From Candidatus Magnetominusculus xianensis (GTDB taxonomy: Bacteria > Nitrospirota > Thermodesulfovibrionia > Thermodesulfovibrionales > Magnetobacteriaceae), in the NCBI GenBank assembly GCA_001541255.1, contig LNQR01000129.1:1-52190 (forward strand): a DNA stretch of 52,190 nucleotides, in the 5' to 3' direction. The position numbers were made by a program, and so were the translations under genes. The notes under the pieces were generated by a model. The model did not search any database. It was not told where the DNA came from and saw only the letters and a list, made by a program, of their open reading frames with translations. The stretch's first letter is position 1, and every line of letters starts with the position of its first letter. Shown piece after piece: positions 45,106 to 52,190 of this stretch.

Positions 45106-46548
45106 ATGGCGGCTGAACAGGATAAGTTAAAAAAATATTTTTCAGATATGCTGGTTTATAAGTCTCCCGATCAGGGGAAGTTTTTTTCTGTATTGAGCCT
45201 GCCTTCTTTTATGAGAGACTGGATTCTTATGAAGTTCGCCGATGAAAACGGCGTTATAGACAAAGAAGAGGTCTCTGCTTACGTCAGGAAGGTCATCCCG
45301 AAAAAGGAACAATGGGAACATCTGAAATTTGAGATGGCAAGAAATTATCAGTCCGTCAGGTTTCTTGCAAAGGTAAAGGTTGAGATAGATATATCAAGTC
45401 GTACAGCATTTTTTAGTCTGCCTGATTTTGCCGTGCCAAAGAGAAAAGGAGAGGCCATTGCCGACTGGGACACTGTTGAGTTGAACAAGGATTATCTATT
45501 TTCACCGAATGAGGTCTGGGGTGTGGTGGAGCTGGTCTGTACGAATCATGGCACACGCGAGGAAACCGTAATAAAGATGGTGGATTTCAAACCATTTTGT
45601 CCCTATACCATAGATATGGACTACTACATCGGGGCAAGAGCCGAGTTTACGCTGGCAGAGTGGATAGATATAATACTCAGCGCAATAGATTACAATCCAG
45701 CAGGATACAGCGGCAGCTCTCAAAAACTCACTATGCTCAGCCGGTTATTGCCTTTTATCGAAAAACGTCTGAATCTTATTGAACTTGCGCCAAAGGGTAC
45801 CGGTAAGTCATATCTGTTTTCACAGCTCAGTAAGTATGGATGGCTCATCAGCGGCGGCAGTATCTCACGGGCAAAGATGTTCTACGATATTAGTAAGGGT
45901 GCGGGCGGTCTGGCCTCCAGATATGATTATGTTGCGCTTGACGAGGTACAGAGCATAACATTCCCCGATAAGAACGAGATGCAGGGCATACTCAAGGGCT
46001 ATATGGAAAGCGGCGAGTACCGCGTAGGCGACTACAGAGGTACAGGGCACGCAGGCGTTATTCTTCTTGGGAATATCGACGAACAGCATATGAATGTAAA
46101 CGTCAATATGTTTATGAATCTGCCTGAGGTCTTCCACGAATCCGCCCTAATCGACCGCTTCCACGGGTTTATCAAGGGATGGGCAATCCCCCGAATGAAA
46201 GAAGACCTGAAAGTCAACGCATGGGCGCTCAACGTAGAATATTTCTCTGAAATCCTTCATATGTTTAGGGATGAGCCAATCTACAGGGTAATTGTCGATG
46301 AGGTCCTTGATGTCCCAACCACTGCAGATACACGAGACACTGAGGCGATAAAAAAGATTTGTACAGGTTTTATGAAATTACTGTTTCCTCATATCAGAAA
46401 ATCTGAGGATATTGATTCGCAGCAGTTTAGTCAATACTGTCTTGAGCCGGCGAAATCGATGAGAAGGATTATAAAGACTCAGCTTGGGATTATAGACACG
46501 GAATATCGCGGCAGGGATATTCCAGATATAGTGCTGAAAAGCGGCTGA
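45106..46548 (+). CDS. brxL: BrxL-like AAA+ protein (short form without Lon protease domain)
   Basis: A 480-residue member of the BrxL (Lon-like, TIGR02688-type) family. Walker A is PKGTGKS at 229-235 and Walker B-like YVALDEV is around 274-280. The intervening GWLISGGSISRAKMFYD segment is strongly characteristic. The protein ends shortly after the AAA+ lid (RRIIKTQLGII), where the longer BrxL of type 1 systems continues into a Lon-like protease domain. This is therefore the ATPase portion only, and no frameshift or downstream remainder is seen. BrxL assembles on DNA and is needed for phage defence in studied systems. GAGAGG precedes the start. The stop shares a base with the next gene. Confidence 0.88.
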   Translation: MAAEQDKLKKYFSDMLVYKSPDQGKFFSVLSLPSFMRDWILMKFADENGVIDKEEVSAYVRKVIPKKEQWEHLKFEMARNYQSVRFLAKVKVEIDISSRTAFFSLPDFAVPKRKGEAIADWDTVELNKDYLFSPNEVWGVVELVCTNHGTREETVIKMVDFKPFCPYTIDMDYYIGARAEFTLAEWIDIILSAIDYNPAGYSGSSQKLTMLSRLLPFIEKRLNLIELAPKGTGKSYLFSQLSKYGWLISGGSISRAKMFYDISKGAGGLASRYDYVALDEVQSITFPDKNEMQGILKGYMESGEYRVGDYRGTGHAGVILLGNIDEQHMNVNVNMFMNLPEVFHESALIDRFHGFIKGWAIPRMKEDLKVNAWALNVEYFSEILHMFRDEPIYRVIVDEVLDVPTTADTRDTEAIKKICTGFMKLLFPHIRKSEDIDSQQFSQYCLEPAKSMRRIIKTQLGIIDTEYRGRDIPDIVLKSG

Positions 46549-46748
46549 TGACGAATATGAAACCAGTATGTCTTCAGTGTAATTGTGCGCTGCCGAAAGA
46601 CCATTTCGCGCTGAACAGGAAACTCCTCGGCAGACGCACAAAAAATCTATTTTGCATTAAATGTTTGGCTGTATACCTGGATTGCACGGAGGAGGATTTG
46701 TTGGTTAAAATTGAGGAATTTAAAGAGCAGGGATGTCAATTATTCTAA
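46548..46748 (+). CDS. Small zinc-ribbon protein at the end of the BREX operon
   Basis: A 66-residue protein whose ATG overlaps the brxL stop by one base (TGATG), so it is translated as part of the module. Cys8 and Cys11 (with Cys13) and Cys36 and Cys39 form two CxxC pairs, a zinc ribbon or rubredoxin-like knuckle. The middle is basic (NRKLLGRRTKN) and the last 25 residues form an acidic amphipathic helix ending in QGCQLF. I recall similar small, uncharacterised proteins in Firmicutes but no function. A DNA-binding, metal-delivery or regulatory role is inferred only from size, charge and position. It is not part of the core four-gene definition of BREX type 4. Confidence 0.75.
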   Translation: MTNMKPVCLQCNCALPKDHFALNRKLLGRRTKNLFCIKCLAVYLDCTEEDLLVKIEEFKEQGCQLF

Positions 46749-46770
46749 CTCATAATAATATAGATTCAAA

Positions 46771-46839
46771 GGGGCGAAGCCCCGTTAGATGGGGTGCAGG
46801 GGACAAGTTCCCTGCCGGGAGTTTGAGGGCAGAGCCCTC
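46771..46839. repeat. Triple hairpin element downstream of the BREX operon
   Basis: Three hairpins in a row: GGGGC-GAA-GCCCC at 46771-46783, GCAGGG...CCCTGC at 46796-46815, and GAGGGC-AGA-GCCCTC at 46825-46839. Such strings of GC hairpins occur as dispersed intergenic elements in many genomes. Here they could also end the BREX transcript, although no T run follows. They mark the right edge of the accessory region before the convergent housekeeping genes. Confidence 0.65.
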
Positions 46840-46902
46840 ATTCTTCAAGTTGAGACCCATAATAAGTAGAATAGTCAGGTGACATCGACCCTCTGTAGTC
46901 TC

Positions 46903-47604
46903 TCACTTAGAGCTTATTACTTCAATGCCCAGATAGTTCAGCACCTTTACCGCGTCATTCCACGTAAATATCTTCTTGCTTGGGTTTCTTAGAAAATACG
47001 ACGGGTGATATGTCGGCATCACCTTGATACCGTTGTAATCATGGAACTCGCCCCTCATCTGACCTATCGTCTTATCTGTCGACAGCAGCGTCTTTGTCGA
47101 TACGTTGCCGAGGGTCATTATAGCATCAGGGGCTACTACCTCTATCTGTCTTTCTACGAATCCACGGCAAGCGGCTATTTCATCCTCCTCCGGTTCTCTG
47201 TTGCCCGGGGGCCTGCACTTTACTATGTTTGCAATATATACTGCCTCACGCTGGAAGCCCATCTTATTTATCAGGCTTTCTAATACCTTGCCTGCCCGCC
47301 CGACAAACGGCCTTCCTGATTCGTCCTCATCTGCCCCGGGACCCTCGCCCACAAACATCAGCCTTGTGCCCGGGTCCCCTTCGCCAAAGACTATGTTCTT
47401 TCTGCCAGTGTGGAGTTTGCATCTTGTGCAGTTTCCTATGTCGTCTCTTATGGCCTTTAAGAGCGCTTCAGATGGATTAGATTTTGGAACTGTAAGCACT
47501 GTTTCAGGCAAGGCCTCAAAACCCAGCTTATCGTATATCTTTAATAAATCAGTTAATTTTTCTTTGATTAGTTTGTCTGTCATCGTCGTTATCTCTGCCC
47601 CCAT
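46903..47604 (-). CDS. Family 4 uracil-DNA glycosylase (Fe-S)
   Basis: A 233-residue enzyme that removes uracil from DNA to start base-excision repair. Motif 1 (GEGPGADEDESGRPFVGRAG) and motif 2 (TYHPSYFLR) are clear, together with the cluster cysteines CTRC near residue 60, one in VKCRPPGNR and one in ACRGF, which bind a [4Fe-4S] cluster in family 4 (UDGa) enzymes. The start may be 47604, overlapping the NAD kinase end by 16 bases, or the ATG at 47583. It is the last gene of a tightly packed minus-strand run. The length is normal. Confidence 0.9.
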   Translation of the reverse strand: MGAEITTMTDKLIKEKLTDLLKIYDKLGFEALPETVLTVPKSNPSEALLKAIRDDIGNCTRCKLHTGRKNIVFGEGDPGTRLMFVGEGPGADEDESGRPFVGRAGKVLESLINKMGFQREAVYIANIVKCRPPGNREPEEDEIAACRGFVERQIEVVAPDAIMTLGNVSTKTLLSTDKTIGQMRGEFHDYNGIKVMPTYHPSYFLRNPSKKIFTWNDAVKVLNYLGIEVISSK

Positions 47605-48455
47605 TTGAGCTTTTCCCTTAATATCTGAAAATAGTCCCTTTCATATGGTATAACCAGACTAGTCTTGTATGCCGACTTCCTTACTTCTATTACGTCGTTT
47701 TGCTTGAGGTGAAAGCCCATTTGTCCATCAAGTGTCAGGCAAATATCCTCAGTCCCGGTCTTAACTACGGCCTCGATACTGGCGTCGTCCGGGACTACTA
47801 TCGGCCTGTTAGTAAGTGTATGGGAACATATCGGGGTCAGCACGATACAGTGCATCGTTGGGTAGAGGATTGGGCCCCCGGCAGACAGGTTGTATGCTGT
47901 TGAGCCGGTTGGTGTTGCAAATATCAGCCCATCGGCCTTGTATGTAGTCACATATCTGCCGTCAATGGATACCTCTATGTCAAATATTCTTGCAAGCGCC
48001 CCCTTGTTTACCACTATATCATTTAATACAGTGTATCTGGCGGCCACGTTCCCGGCCCTTATCACAGAGGCGTCAAGCATTAATCTTTCTTCTATGTCAC
48101 ATTCCCCCGATACCACTTTTTCTATGACGGCATAGGTCTCCGATTTGTTTACCTCGGTGATAAACCCAAGACCTCCAAGATTAATTCCAAAGAGCGGAAT
48201 TCCCCTCCGGGCAGCAATCCTTGAGGCGGCAAGCATTGTCCCATCCCCGCCAAGTGCAATTATCAGCCCCACATACAGCGGCATCTCACTACGGAGGCAT
48301 TCCTTGAAATCAACATTTATATTTCCAAGCTGGCGCGCAGTGTCTTTATCAACATACACCTCGCAGTCATGACCGTTTAGCCAGGGAATCAATCCCGTTA
48401 ATATCTCAAGCGCCTCGCCCTTACCCGGTCTGGTTATAATCCCAATCTTTTTCAT
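47589..48455 (-). CDS. nadK: NAD kinase
   Basis: A 288-residue enzyme that phosphorylates NAD to NADP. It has the GGDGT motif at 69-73 (IIALGGDGTMLAASR) and the glycine-rich TPTGSTAYNLSAGGPI segment that closes the active site, plus a C-terminal beta region ending in HLKQNDVIEVRKS. Both are definitive for the family. It overlaps the tsaE gene by 35 bases at its start and the uracil-DNA glycosylase gene at its end, in a compact housekeeping operon. Confidence 0.95.
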   Translation of the reverse strand: MKKIGIITRPGKGEALEILTGLIPWLNGHDCEVYVDKDTARQLGNINVDFKECLRSEMPLYVGLIIALGGDGTMLAASRIAARRGIPLFGINLGGLGFITEVNKSETYAVIEKVVSGECDIEERLMLDASVIRAGNVAARYTVLNDIVVNKGALARIFDIEVSIDGRYVTTYKADGLIFATPTGSTAYNLSAGGPILYPTMHCIVLTPICSHTLTNRPIVVPDDASIEAVVKTGTEDICLTLDGQMGFHLKQNDVIEVRKSAYKTSLVIPYERDYFQILREKLKWGQR

Positions 48456-48867
48456 CTATCCCTTGTATTGTTATTTGCCTTGTGTCATTATCGACGTATG
48501 AAATATCAACTCTGATGGCCCCGCTGATAACGCCGTCAAGTTTCTCAGCCCATTCAACTGCCGAAGCCTTCCCATGCCCAATGCACTCAAAAACACCTGC
48601 CTCCTCTATTGACTTAATATCATCAAGCCGGTAGAGGTCTATGTGGTAGAATGGAACAGCCCCCTCGTATTCGGCAATTATTGTATAAGTGGCGCTTGTG
48701 ATGTCGCGCTCCGGTATCCCAAATACAGAGCCGACGCCTTTAATAAGCATTGTCTTCCCTGCCCCAAGCTCACCGTACATGAATGCGCTCAGTCCCTTGA
48801 TTAGGTGTCTGCCGATGTGCCTGCCTATTTCTATTGTCTCCTGGGGGGAATGGCTGATGATGGTCAT
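48421..48867 (-). CDS. tsaE: TsaE, tRNA t6A biosynthesis ATPase
   Basis: A 148-residue P-loop protein with Walker A GELGAGKT at 32-39 and the family segments TSATYTIIAEYEG and FYHIDLYRLD. TsaE works with TsaB and TsaD to make threonylcarbamoyladenosine at position 37 of ANN-decoding tRNAs. A further motif, AVEWAEKL, is typical of the family. It starts by overlapping the pgeF-like gene as ATGA and ends 35 bases into nadK. tsaB and tsaD are not in the window. Confidence 0.93.
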   Translation of the reverse strand: MTIISHSPQETIEIGRHIGRHLIKGLSAFMYGELGAGKTMLIKGVGSVFGIPERDITSATYTIIAEYEGAVPFYHIDLYRLDDIKSIEEAGVFECIGHGKASAVEWAEKLDGVISGAIRVDISYVDNDTRQITIQGIDEKDWDYNQTG

Positions 48868-49586
48868 TCCTTGTATTCTCGTTTATGGGGTGACGCAGAT
48901 ATGAATGCCCCCTGGCTTCCCCTTAGAGTGCCCTCTTTACGGAATGAAAAAAAATATTCTGAATCACAAAAAGTACAACTGCCGGATGTCCAGATATTTT
49001 CCCGTCTTACACCTAACGATAACGCCTGGGCAGTATTTGCCCCAACGAGGTCAACGTATGGACGACCGTCTTTTTCTGTGATATAATCCCCTTTCCCGCT
49101 TTCTAATGTGACGGCCTCCACTACCTCTTCCCCTACGACGTAACAGCACCCGCGTATGGACGGCCCGAAGGCAATCAATATATCTTTTGGCTTAGTGCCG
49201 AAGTCTTCAATAAATATATTAATCACGGCCTTCAATATGCCCTTACCTGTACCGCGCCACCCAGCGTGAACCGCCCCGGCCACAGCCATCACACTGTCGT
49301 ATAGTAATATTGGAACGCAGTCCGCAGTACGTACACCGGCTACAACATCTGCTCTGTCTGTGACAACGGCATCGCCTATGCGCCCTAAATCTAACTCCGC
49401 AAGGTTAGAGCCTTTCCTGATAATTATCACAGTATTTGTGTGTCTTTGAACGGGCATGTAGAGCATTGGCTCCGGGTTTTGAGGAAGCGGGAATTTTGTC
49501 TTATCAATTCCCACTGTCCTGCCCGTAAAAAATGCGGTAATCCCTGAGCTGTTAAATATCTCAGGATATATCAGTGCGTTGTTCAA
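48864..49586 (-). CDS. pgeF: PgeF/YfiH (DUF152) family protein
   Basis: A 240-residue protein of the multicopper-polyphenol-oxidase-like DUF152 family. YfiH/PgeF removes a misincorporated L-Ser from the peptidoglycan precursor UDP-MurNAc, and human FAMIN relatives act on purine nucleosides. The zinc-site residues are visible: His49 (in VQRHTN), Cys90 in VRTADCVPILLYD, His107 in GAVHAGWRGTGKG, and the GPSIRGCCYVVG loop. The substrate is inferred. It is first or second in the minus-strand housekeeping run, overlapping tsaE by four bases. Confidence 0.88.
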   Translation of the reverse strand: MNNALIYPEIFNSSGITAFFTGRTVGIDKTKFPLPQNPEPMLYMPVQRHTNTVIIIRKGSNLAELDLGRIGDAVVTDRADVVAGVRTADCVPILLYDSVMAVAGAVHAGWRGTGKGILKAVINIFIEDFGTKPKDILIAFGPSIRGCCYVVGEEVVEAVTLESGKGDYITEKDGRPYVDLVGANTAQALSLGVRRENIWTSGSCTFCDSEYFFSFRKEGTLRGSQGAFISASPHKREYKE

Positions 49587-49599
49587 GAGGGTAGGGGGC

Positions 49600-50217
49600 T
49601 TAGTGTTTGACCAGTAAGAACCCTTTAATGAACCCTACCGGATCGCCTTTTACAATTTTTTCCACCGTGACAGGATGTCCTTCAATTATGTCATCAAGCA
49701 CCCTGGCTACACTCGCAAAGCCGTAGCTTAAGACCGCGTCAATCGGTTTGGCAAGCACTGTGGGGACATCCCCTTTTCTAAACAGATGGTCAAATATGAG
49801 TATCTGCCCACCGGGTTTTACCACCCTGACGATCTCTTTAAATGCCTTTTTCGCGTCGAACACAACAGTAAGAAACAGGCTTAATATCGCCTTGTCAAAC
49901 GTATTATCGTCGAAAAACAGTTTTTCAGCGTCCATCTTGTTAAGGGTTACGTGCTTTTCCCTGCCGAAGAGCTTGAGTTTTAATCTTCCTAACCCTAGCA
50001 TAACGTCGCTTATGTCAACACCATCGACATGGACATCGTTAGGCAGGGAGGAAAGGTCGTGACCGCTTCCCACGCCGGGGACAATCACACGGTCTCCGGT
50101 GTGAAAATCCAGCATTTTTATTGCCTTCGTGCGCCATGGCTTTATTGGCAGCATCAGAGCAGGATAAAATACTGGTATGAACGTATTAAATGACAAGAGC
50201 TTAACTACATTTTTCAT
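49600..50217 (-). CDS. Class I SAM-dependent methyltransferase
   Basis: A 205-residue Rossmann-fold methyltransferase. Motif I is VIVPGVGSGHDL, the acidic ribose-binding residue is in VDGVDISDVML, motif II/III is FDKAILSLFLTVVFD, and the post-motif strand is VKPGGQILIFD. The overall look is UbiE/COQ5-like or small phospholipid N-methyltransferase-like, and the N-terminal hydrophobic stretch (FNTFIPVFYPALMLP) may allow membrane contact. The substrate is not identifiable. It precedes the PgeF gene by 13 bases. Confidence 0.82.
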   Translation of the reverse strand: MKNVVKLLSFNTFIPVFYPALMLPIKPWRTKAIKMLDFHTGDRVIVPGVGSGHDLSSLPNDVHVDGVDISDVMLGLGRLKLKLFGREKHVTLNKMDAEKLFFDDNTFDKAILSLFLTVVFDAKKAFKEIVRVVKPGGQILIFDHLFRKGDVPTVLAKPIDAVLSYGFASVARVLDDIIEGHPVTVEKIVKGDPVGFIKGFLLVKH

Positions 50218-50247
50218 TAGTACCTCCTGAATATTTGCGGCATATGA

Positions 50248-52011
50248 TTACATGACCTTGTATTCTTTGCCGTCATAGGTGAAATTATCTAACTGGTAAT
50301 CCTTCATTTCCTTTTTCGCATAATTAACTATTATCCCTGAGGTTATAAGGAAATCGACCAGTTCCTTATCGACATGCTTATCTTTTACCATGAAACCTAG
50401 TATTCTAACACACTCGGAGAGCTTTTTACCCGGTCTGTATGGCCTGTCTGCTGCTGTCAGGGCTTCAAATATATCTGCTATTGCCATTATCCTTGACTTA
50501 GTTGAGAGCTTATCTGCTGAGAGACCGTAGGGGTACCCTGTGCCGTCAAGTTTTTCGTGGTGCTGCCCTGCGTAAATGGGTACATTTTTCATGCTTTTAG
50601 GCCAGGGTAACTGGCTTAACATCTTAATTGACATCGTGACGTGATTCATTATTACTTTACGTTCCTCGTCGTTGAGCGTTCCTCTGCGAATGCACAGATT
50701 TGCTAGCTCATCATCACACAAGATTGGCTCTGCCTTTCCTTTGACGGTAATACTATATGAGGCTATCTTGTTTATCCTTTCGATATGGGCGTCAGAGATA
50801 AACTCCCCTCCTATGTTTGCCTTCTTCAGAAACTCTATGTCGTCATCAAGCTCTGCAATTCGCTGCGTGAAATCCTCAGCGAGTCTTTGCAGGGCACTCT
50901 GACCGTTTCCGCCATGTTCGGCCTCAAGTTCGGACTTCTTCTTTAAATATCTGATTTCAATGTCCCTTTTTAATACCTCAATCCCCATAATTACAGTCTC
51001 TATACGATCAGTAATAGTCTCTAGTTTCGTGGACTTATCCACTACGTATTCAGGCGTGGTGATTTTTCCAACGTCGTGCATCAACGCTGCTGTTTTTAGC
51101 TCCATCTGCTCTTCCGGGGTAAGTGTAAAATTCTTCCATCTGTCCTCTTGCGATTTGCCAAGTTCGGTGGCAATATCCATCGTCAGCTCTGCGACACGTC
51201 TTATATGTCCACCCGTATATGGGGATTTTTCGTCAATTGCGGACGCTATTACCTTGACAAAGGAATCCAACAGCTCTTTTAACTCTCTTATAAGTGTTGT
51301 GTTTGTAATGGCAATGGCCGCTTGTGAGGCCAGAGACTCGATTAAAAATTGATAGTCAGGGGAGAACTGTATCACAGTGCCGGTACCATCACCGGCATTA
51401 ATCAGTTGCAAGACGCCGATTATCTCGCCTTCGTGATTTTTCATGGGGGTAACAAGCATTGAACGGGAGCGGTAGTTGTTTTTTTTGTCGTATTCCTTTG
51501 TCCCCTTAAAGTCAAACCCTTCTATTTCATATACGTCTGGAAAGTTGATTGTTTCACCGGTTAAGGCCACATACGTGGAGACATTGTGCATGTTTTTTGT
51601 GCCGTCATCCTTGAAGAGCGGCACCGGTGGAAATTTGAGAGGCTCGCCGCTTATGCCGCCTTTTTTTACATTTAATGAATTATTGTGGATTATCTTAAAT
51701 GTCAGACTTTTGGCGTCAGGTGACGTAATATAAAGCGTTCCGCCGTCGGCGCTAGTGAAGTTCATCGCCTCAGTCACGATCATCTCAAGCAGGGCATCGA
51801 TATTTCTCTCCGCCGATAGGGCGATGCCGATTTGCAGGAGTTTTCTTTTGAGCCGTGCCTGTAAGTCAACATAGCTCACCACCTCGGAGATTAGGGCCTC
51901 CTGGTCATCATCCAATGCCGCATCGCCGCCGCATTGTTCTTTGAGATAGTTTATTATACCTTTGAGTATAATGTTAAAATCTTCAAACTCAGTAGCCTTT
52001 GAATAATCCAT
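50248..52011 (-). CDS. GAF/HD-GYP domain protein (putative cyclic-di-GMP phosphodiesterase)
   Basis: A protein of about 587 residues. A GAF domain covers about residues 45-240 (segments GTLYITSPDAKSLTFKI and SMLVTPMKNHEGEIIGVLQL). An HD-GYP domain follows, starting near HIRRVAELTMDIA, with MHDVGK (His312, Asp313) and HHEKLDGTGYP at 484-494. Active HD-GYP enzymes cut cyclic-di-GMP to pGpG or GMP. Between the two motifs lies an insertion with a coiled coil (about 333-440), longer than in RpfG and typical of a known long subfamily. The ATG at 52011 is chosen because AGAGGG precedes it. A longer reading to 52092 would run over the promoter. The metal ligands look intact. Confidence 0.88.
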   Translation of the reverse strand: MDYSKATEFEDFNIILKGIINYLKEQCGGDAALDDDQEALISEVVSYVDLQARLKRKLLQIGIALSAERNIDALLEMIVTEAMNFTSADGGTLYITSPDAKSLTFKIIHNNSLNVKKGGISGEPLKFPPVPLFKDDGTKNMHNVSTYVALTGETINFPDVYEIEGFDFKGTKEYDKKNNYRSRSMLVTPMKNHEGEIIGVLQLINAGDGTGTVIQFSPDYQFLIESLASQAAIAITNTTLIRELKELLDSFVKVIASAIDEKSPYTGGHIRRVAELTMDIATELGKSQEDRWKNFTLTPEEQMELKTAALMHDVGKITTPEYVVDKSTKLETITDRIETVIMGIEVLKRDIEIRYLKKKSELEAEHGGNGQSALQRLAEDFTQRIAELDDDIEFLKKANIGGEFISDAHIERINKIASYSITVKGKAEPILCDDELANLCIRRGTLNDEERKVIMNHVTMSIKMLSQLPWPKSMKNVPIYAGQHHEKLDGTGYPYGLSADKLSTKSRIMAIADIFEALTAADRPYRPGKKLSECVRILGFMVKDKHVDKELVDFLITSGIIVNYAKKEMKDYQLDNFTYDGKEYKVM

Positions 52012-52062
52012 AATTTGACACCCTCTTGACACCCTCTGCACACACGTTTGATATGTGATAGT

Positions 52063-52092
52063 AACATAATATGCCCCCTGTCTGCAAGTCAA
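52063..52092 (-). promoter_or_regulatory. Candidate promoter for the HD-GYP gene
   Basis: On the minus strand TTGACT (52092-52087) and TATGTT (52068-52063) are 18 bases apart, 52 bases before the preferred start at 52011. A possible plus-strand promoter for a gene beyond the window (TTGAGA at 52147-52152, TAGTAT at 52170-52175) lies at the far edge; it is weak. Confidence 0.4.
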
Positions 52093-52190
52093 ACTTTTCC
52101 CCCAAGCTCCGACATAGGAATTTGCACCTATCGCTATAAAGGGTTTTTGAGAGCATTATTTGTCATTTATAGTATTATCAACCCATGATT

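Noticed and set aside
36321..46748. Dnd or Ssp phosphorothioation cluster
   Set aside because: Only the PP-loop protein resembles DndC/SspD. No DndA, DndD, DndE, SspB or SspE was found, while PglZ and BrxL define BREX.
31417..46839. Transposon or prophage carrying the accessory genes
   Set aside because: No transposase, integrase, phage gene, tRNA attachment site or matching terminal repeats were seen, so the mode of acquisition is left open.

Overview
The window looks like a chromosome segment of a Gram-negative, diderm bacterium. A lipidated secretin, an L,D-transpeptidase, lipoproteins and a complete MSHA-type pilus assembly locus point that way. Base composition is moderate, with AT-rich islands. 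Gene content and protein style remind me of Nitrospirota (the Thermodesulfovibrio/Magnetobacterium group) or a neighbouring deltaproteobacterial lineage. That placement is an impression from reading, not a computed result. No rRNA, tRNA, CRISPR array, transposase or phage gene was recognised.
Layout. (1) 1-1.4 kb: a small membrane protein, a RelE/ParE-type toxin-antitoxin pair and an alanine-rich lipoprotein. (2) 1.4-9 kb: housekeeping and envelope genes. An L,D-transpeptidase, a TrmJ-type RNA methyltransferase and a B12-binding radical SAM protein lie on the minus strand, rluB and aspS on the plus strand, and an MscS channel with a cyclic-nucleotide-binding tail on the minus strand. (3) 9-15.4 kb: a PAS/GAF histidine kinase with its CheY-like partner, a J-domain/MORN-repeat protein translationally coupled to mutS2, and a small monooxygenase-like protein. 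(4) 15.5-29.2 kb: an MSHA-type type IV pilus locus behind a consensus promoter. It runs in the order MshI-like (PilM-PilN), MshJ-like, MshK-like, MshL secretin, MshM ATPase, MshE ATPase and MshG platform. A repeat-bearing gap follows, then two near-duplicate major pilin genes separated by a truncated pilin remnant, three minor pilins and a large PilX-type protein. (5) 29.3-36.3 kb: probable glycan transfer genes. These are a polytopic TPR protein, two tandem paralogous GT-C-like membrane proteins on the minus strand, and a polyprenyl-phosphate sugar synthase-like GT2 with an unexpected zinc ribbon. (6) 36.3-46.75 kb: a phage-defence module of BREX type 4 composition, namely a PAPS-reductase-like BrxP, a BrxC/PglY-like ATPase, PglZ, BrxL and a 66-residue zinc-ribbon protein. 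(7) 46.9-52 kb: a conserved minus-strand housekeeping run of family 4 uracil-DNA glycosylase, NAD kinase, TsaE, PgeF-like, a methyltransferase and a GAF/HD-GYP phosphodiesterase.
How it fits together. The pilus locus has motor, platform, secretin and pilins. Its MshE motor carries MshEN-type cyclic-di-GMP motifs, and the HD-GYP enzyme at the right end could lower cyclic-di-GMP. The GT2 plus GT-C genes beside it form the usual donor/transferase pairing of a surface glycosylation pathway, and pilins are a plausible but unproven target. The defence module is the main accessory element. It joins a sulfur-chemistry enzyme (PP-loop plus two ferredoxin clusters plus a DUF4007-like tail) to PglZ, BrxC and a short BrxL, and it has no DNA methyltransferase. 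Its first gene overlaps the GT2 gene by 8 bases and its last gene is a small zinc-ribbon protein. These two edges, together with the pilin duplication, are the most interesting parts of the window.
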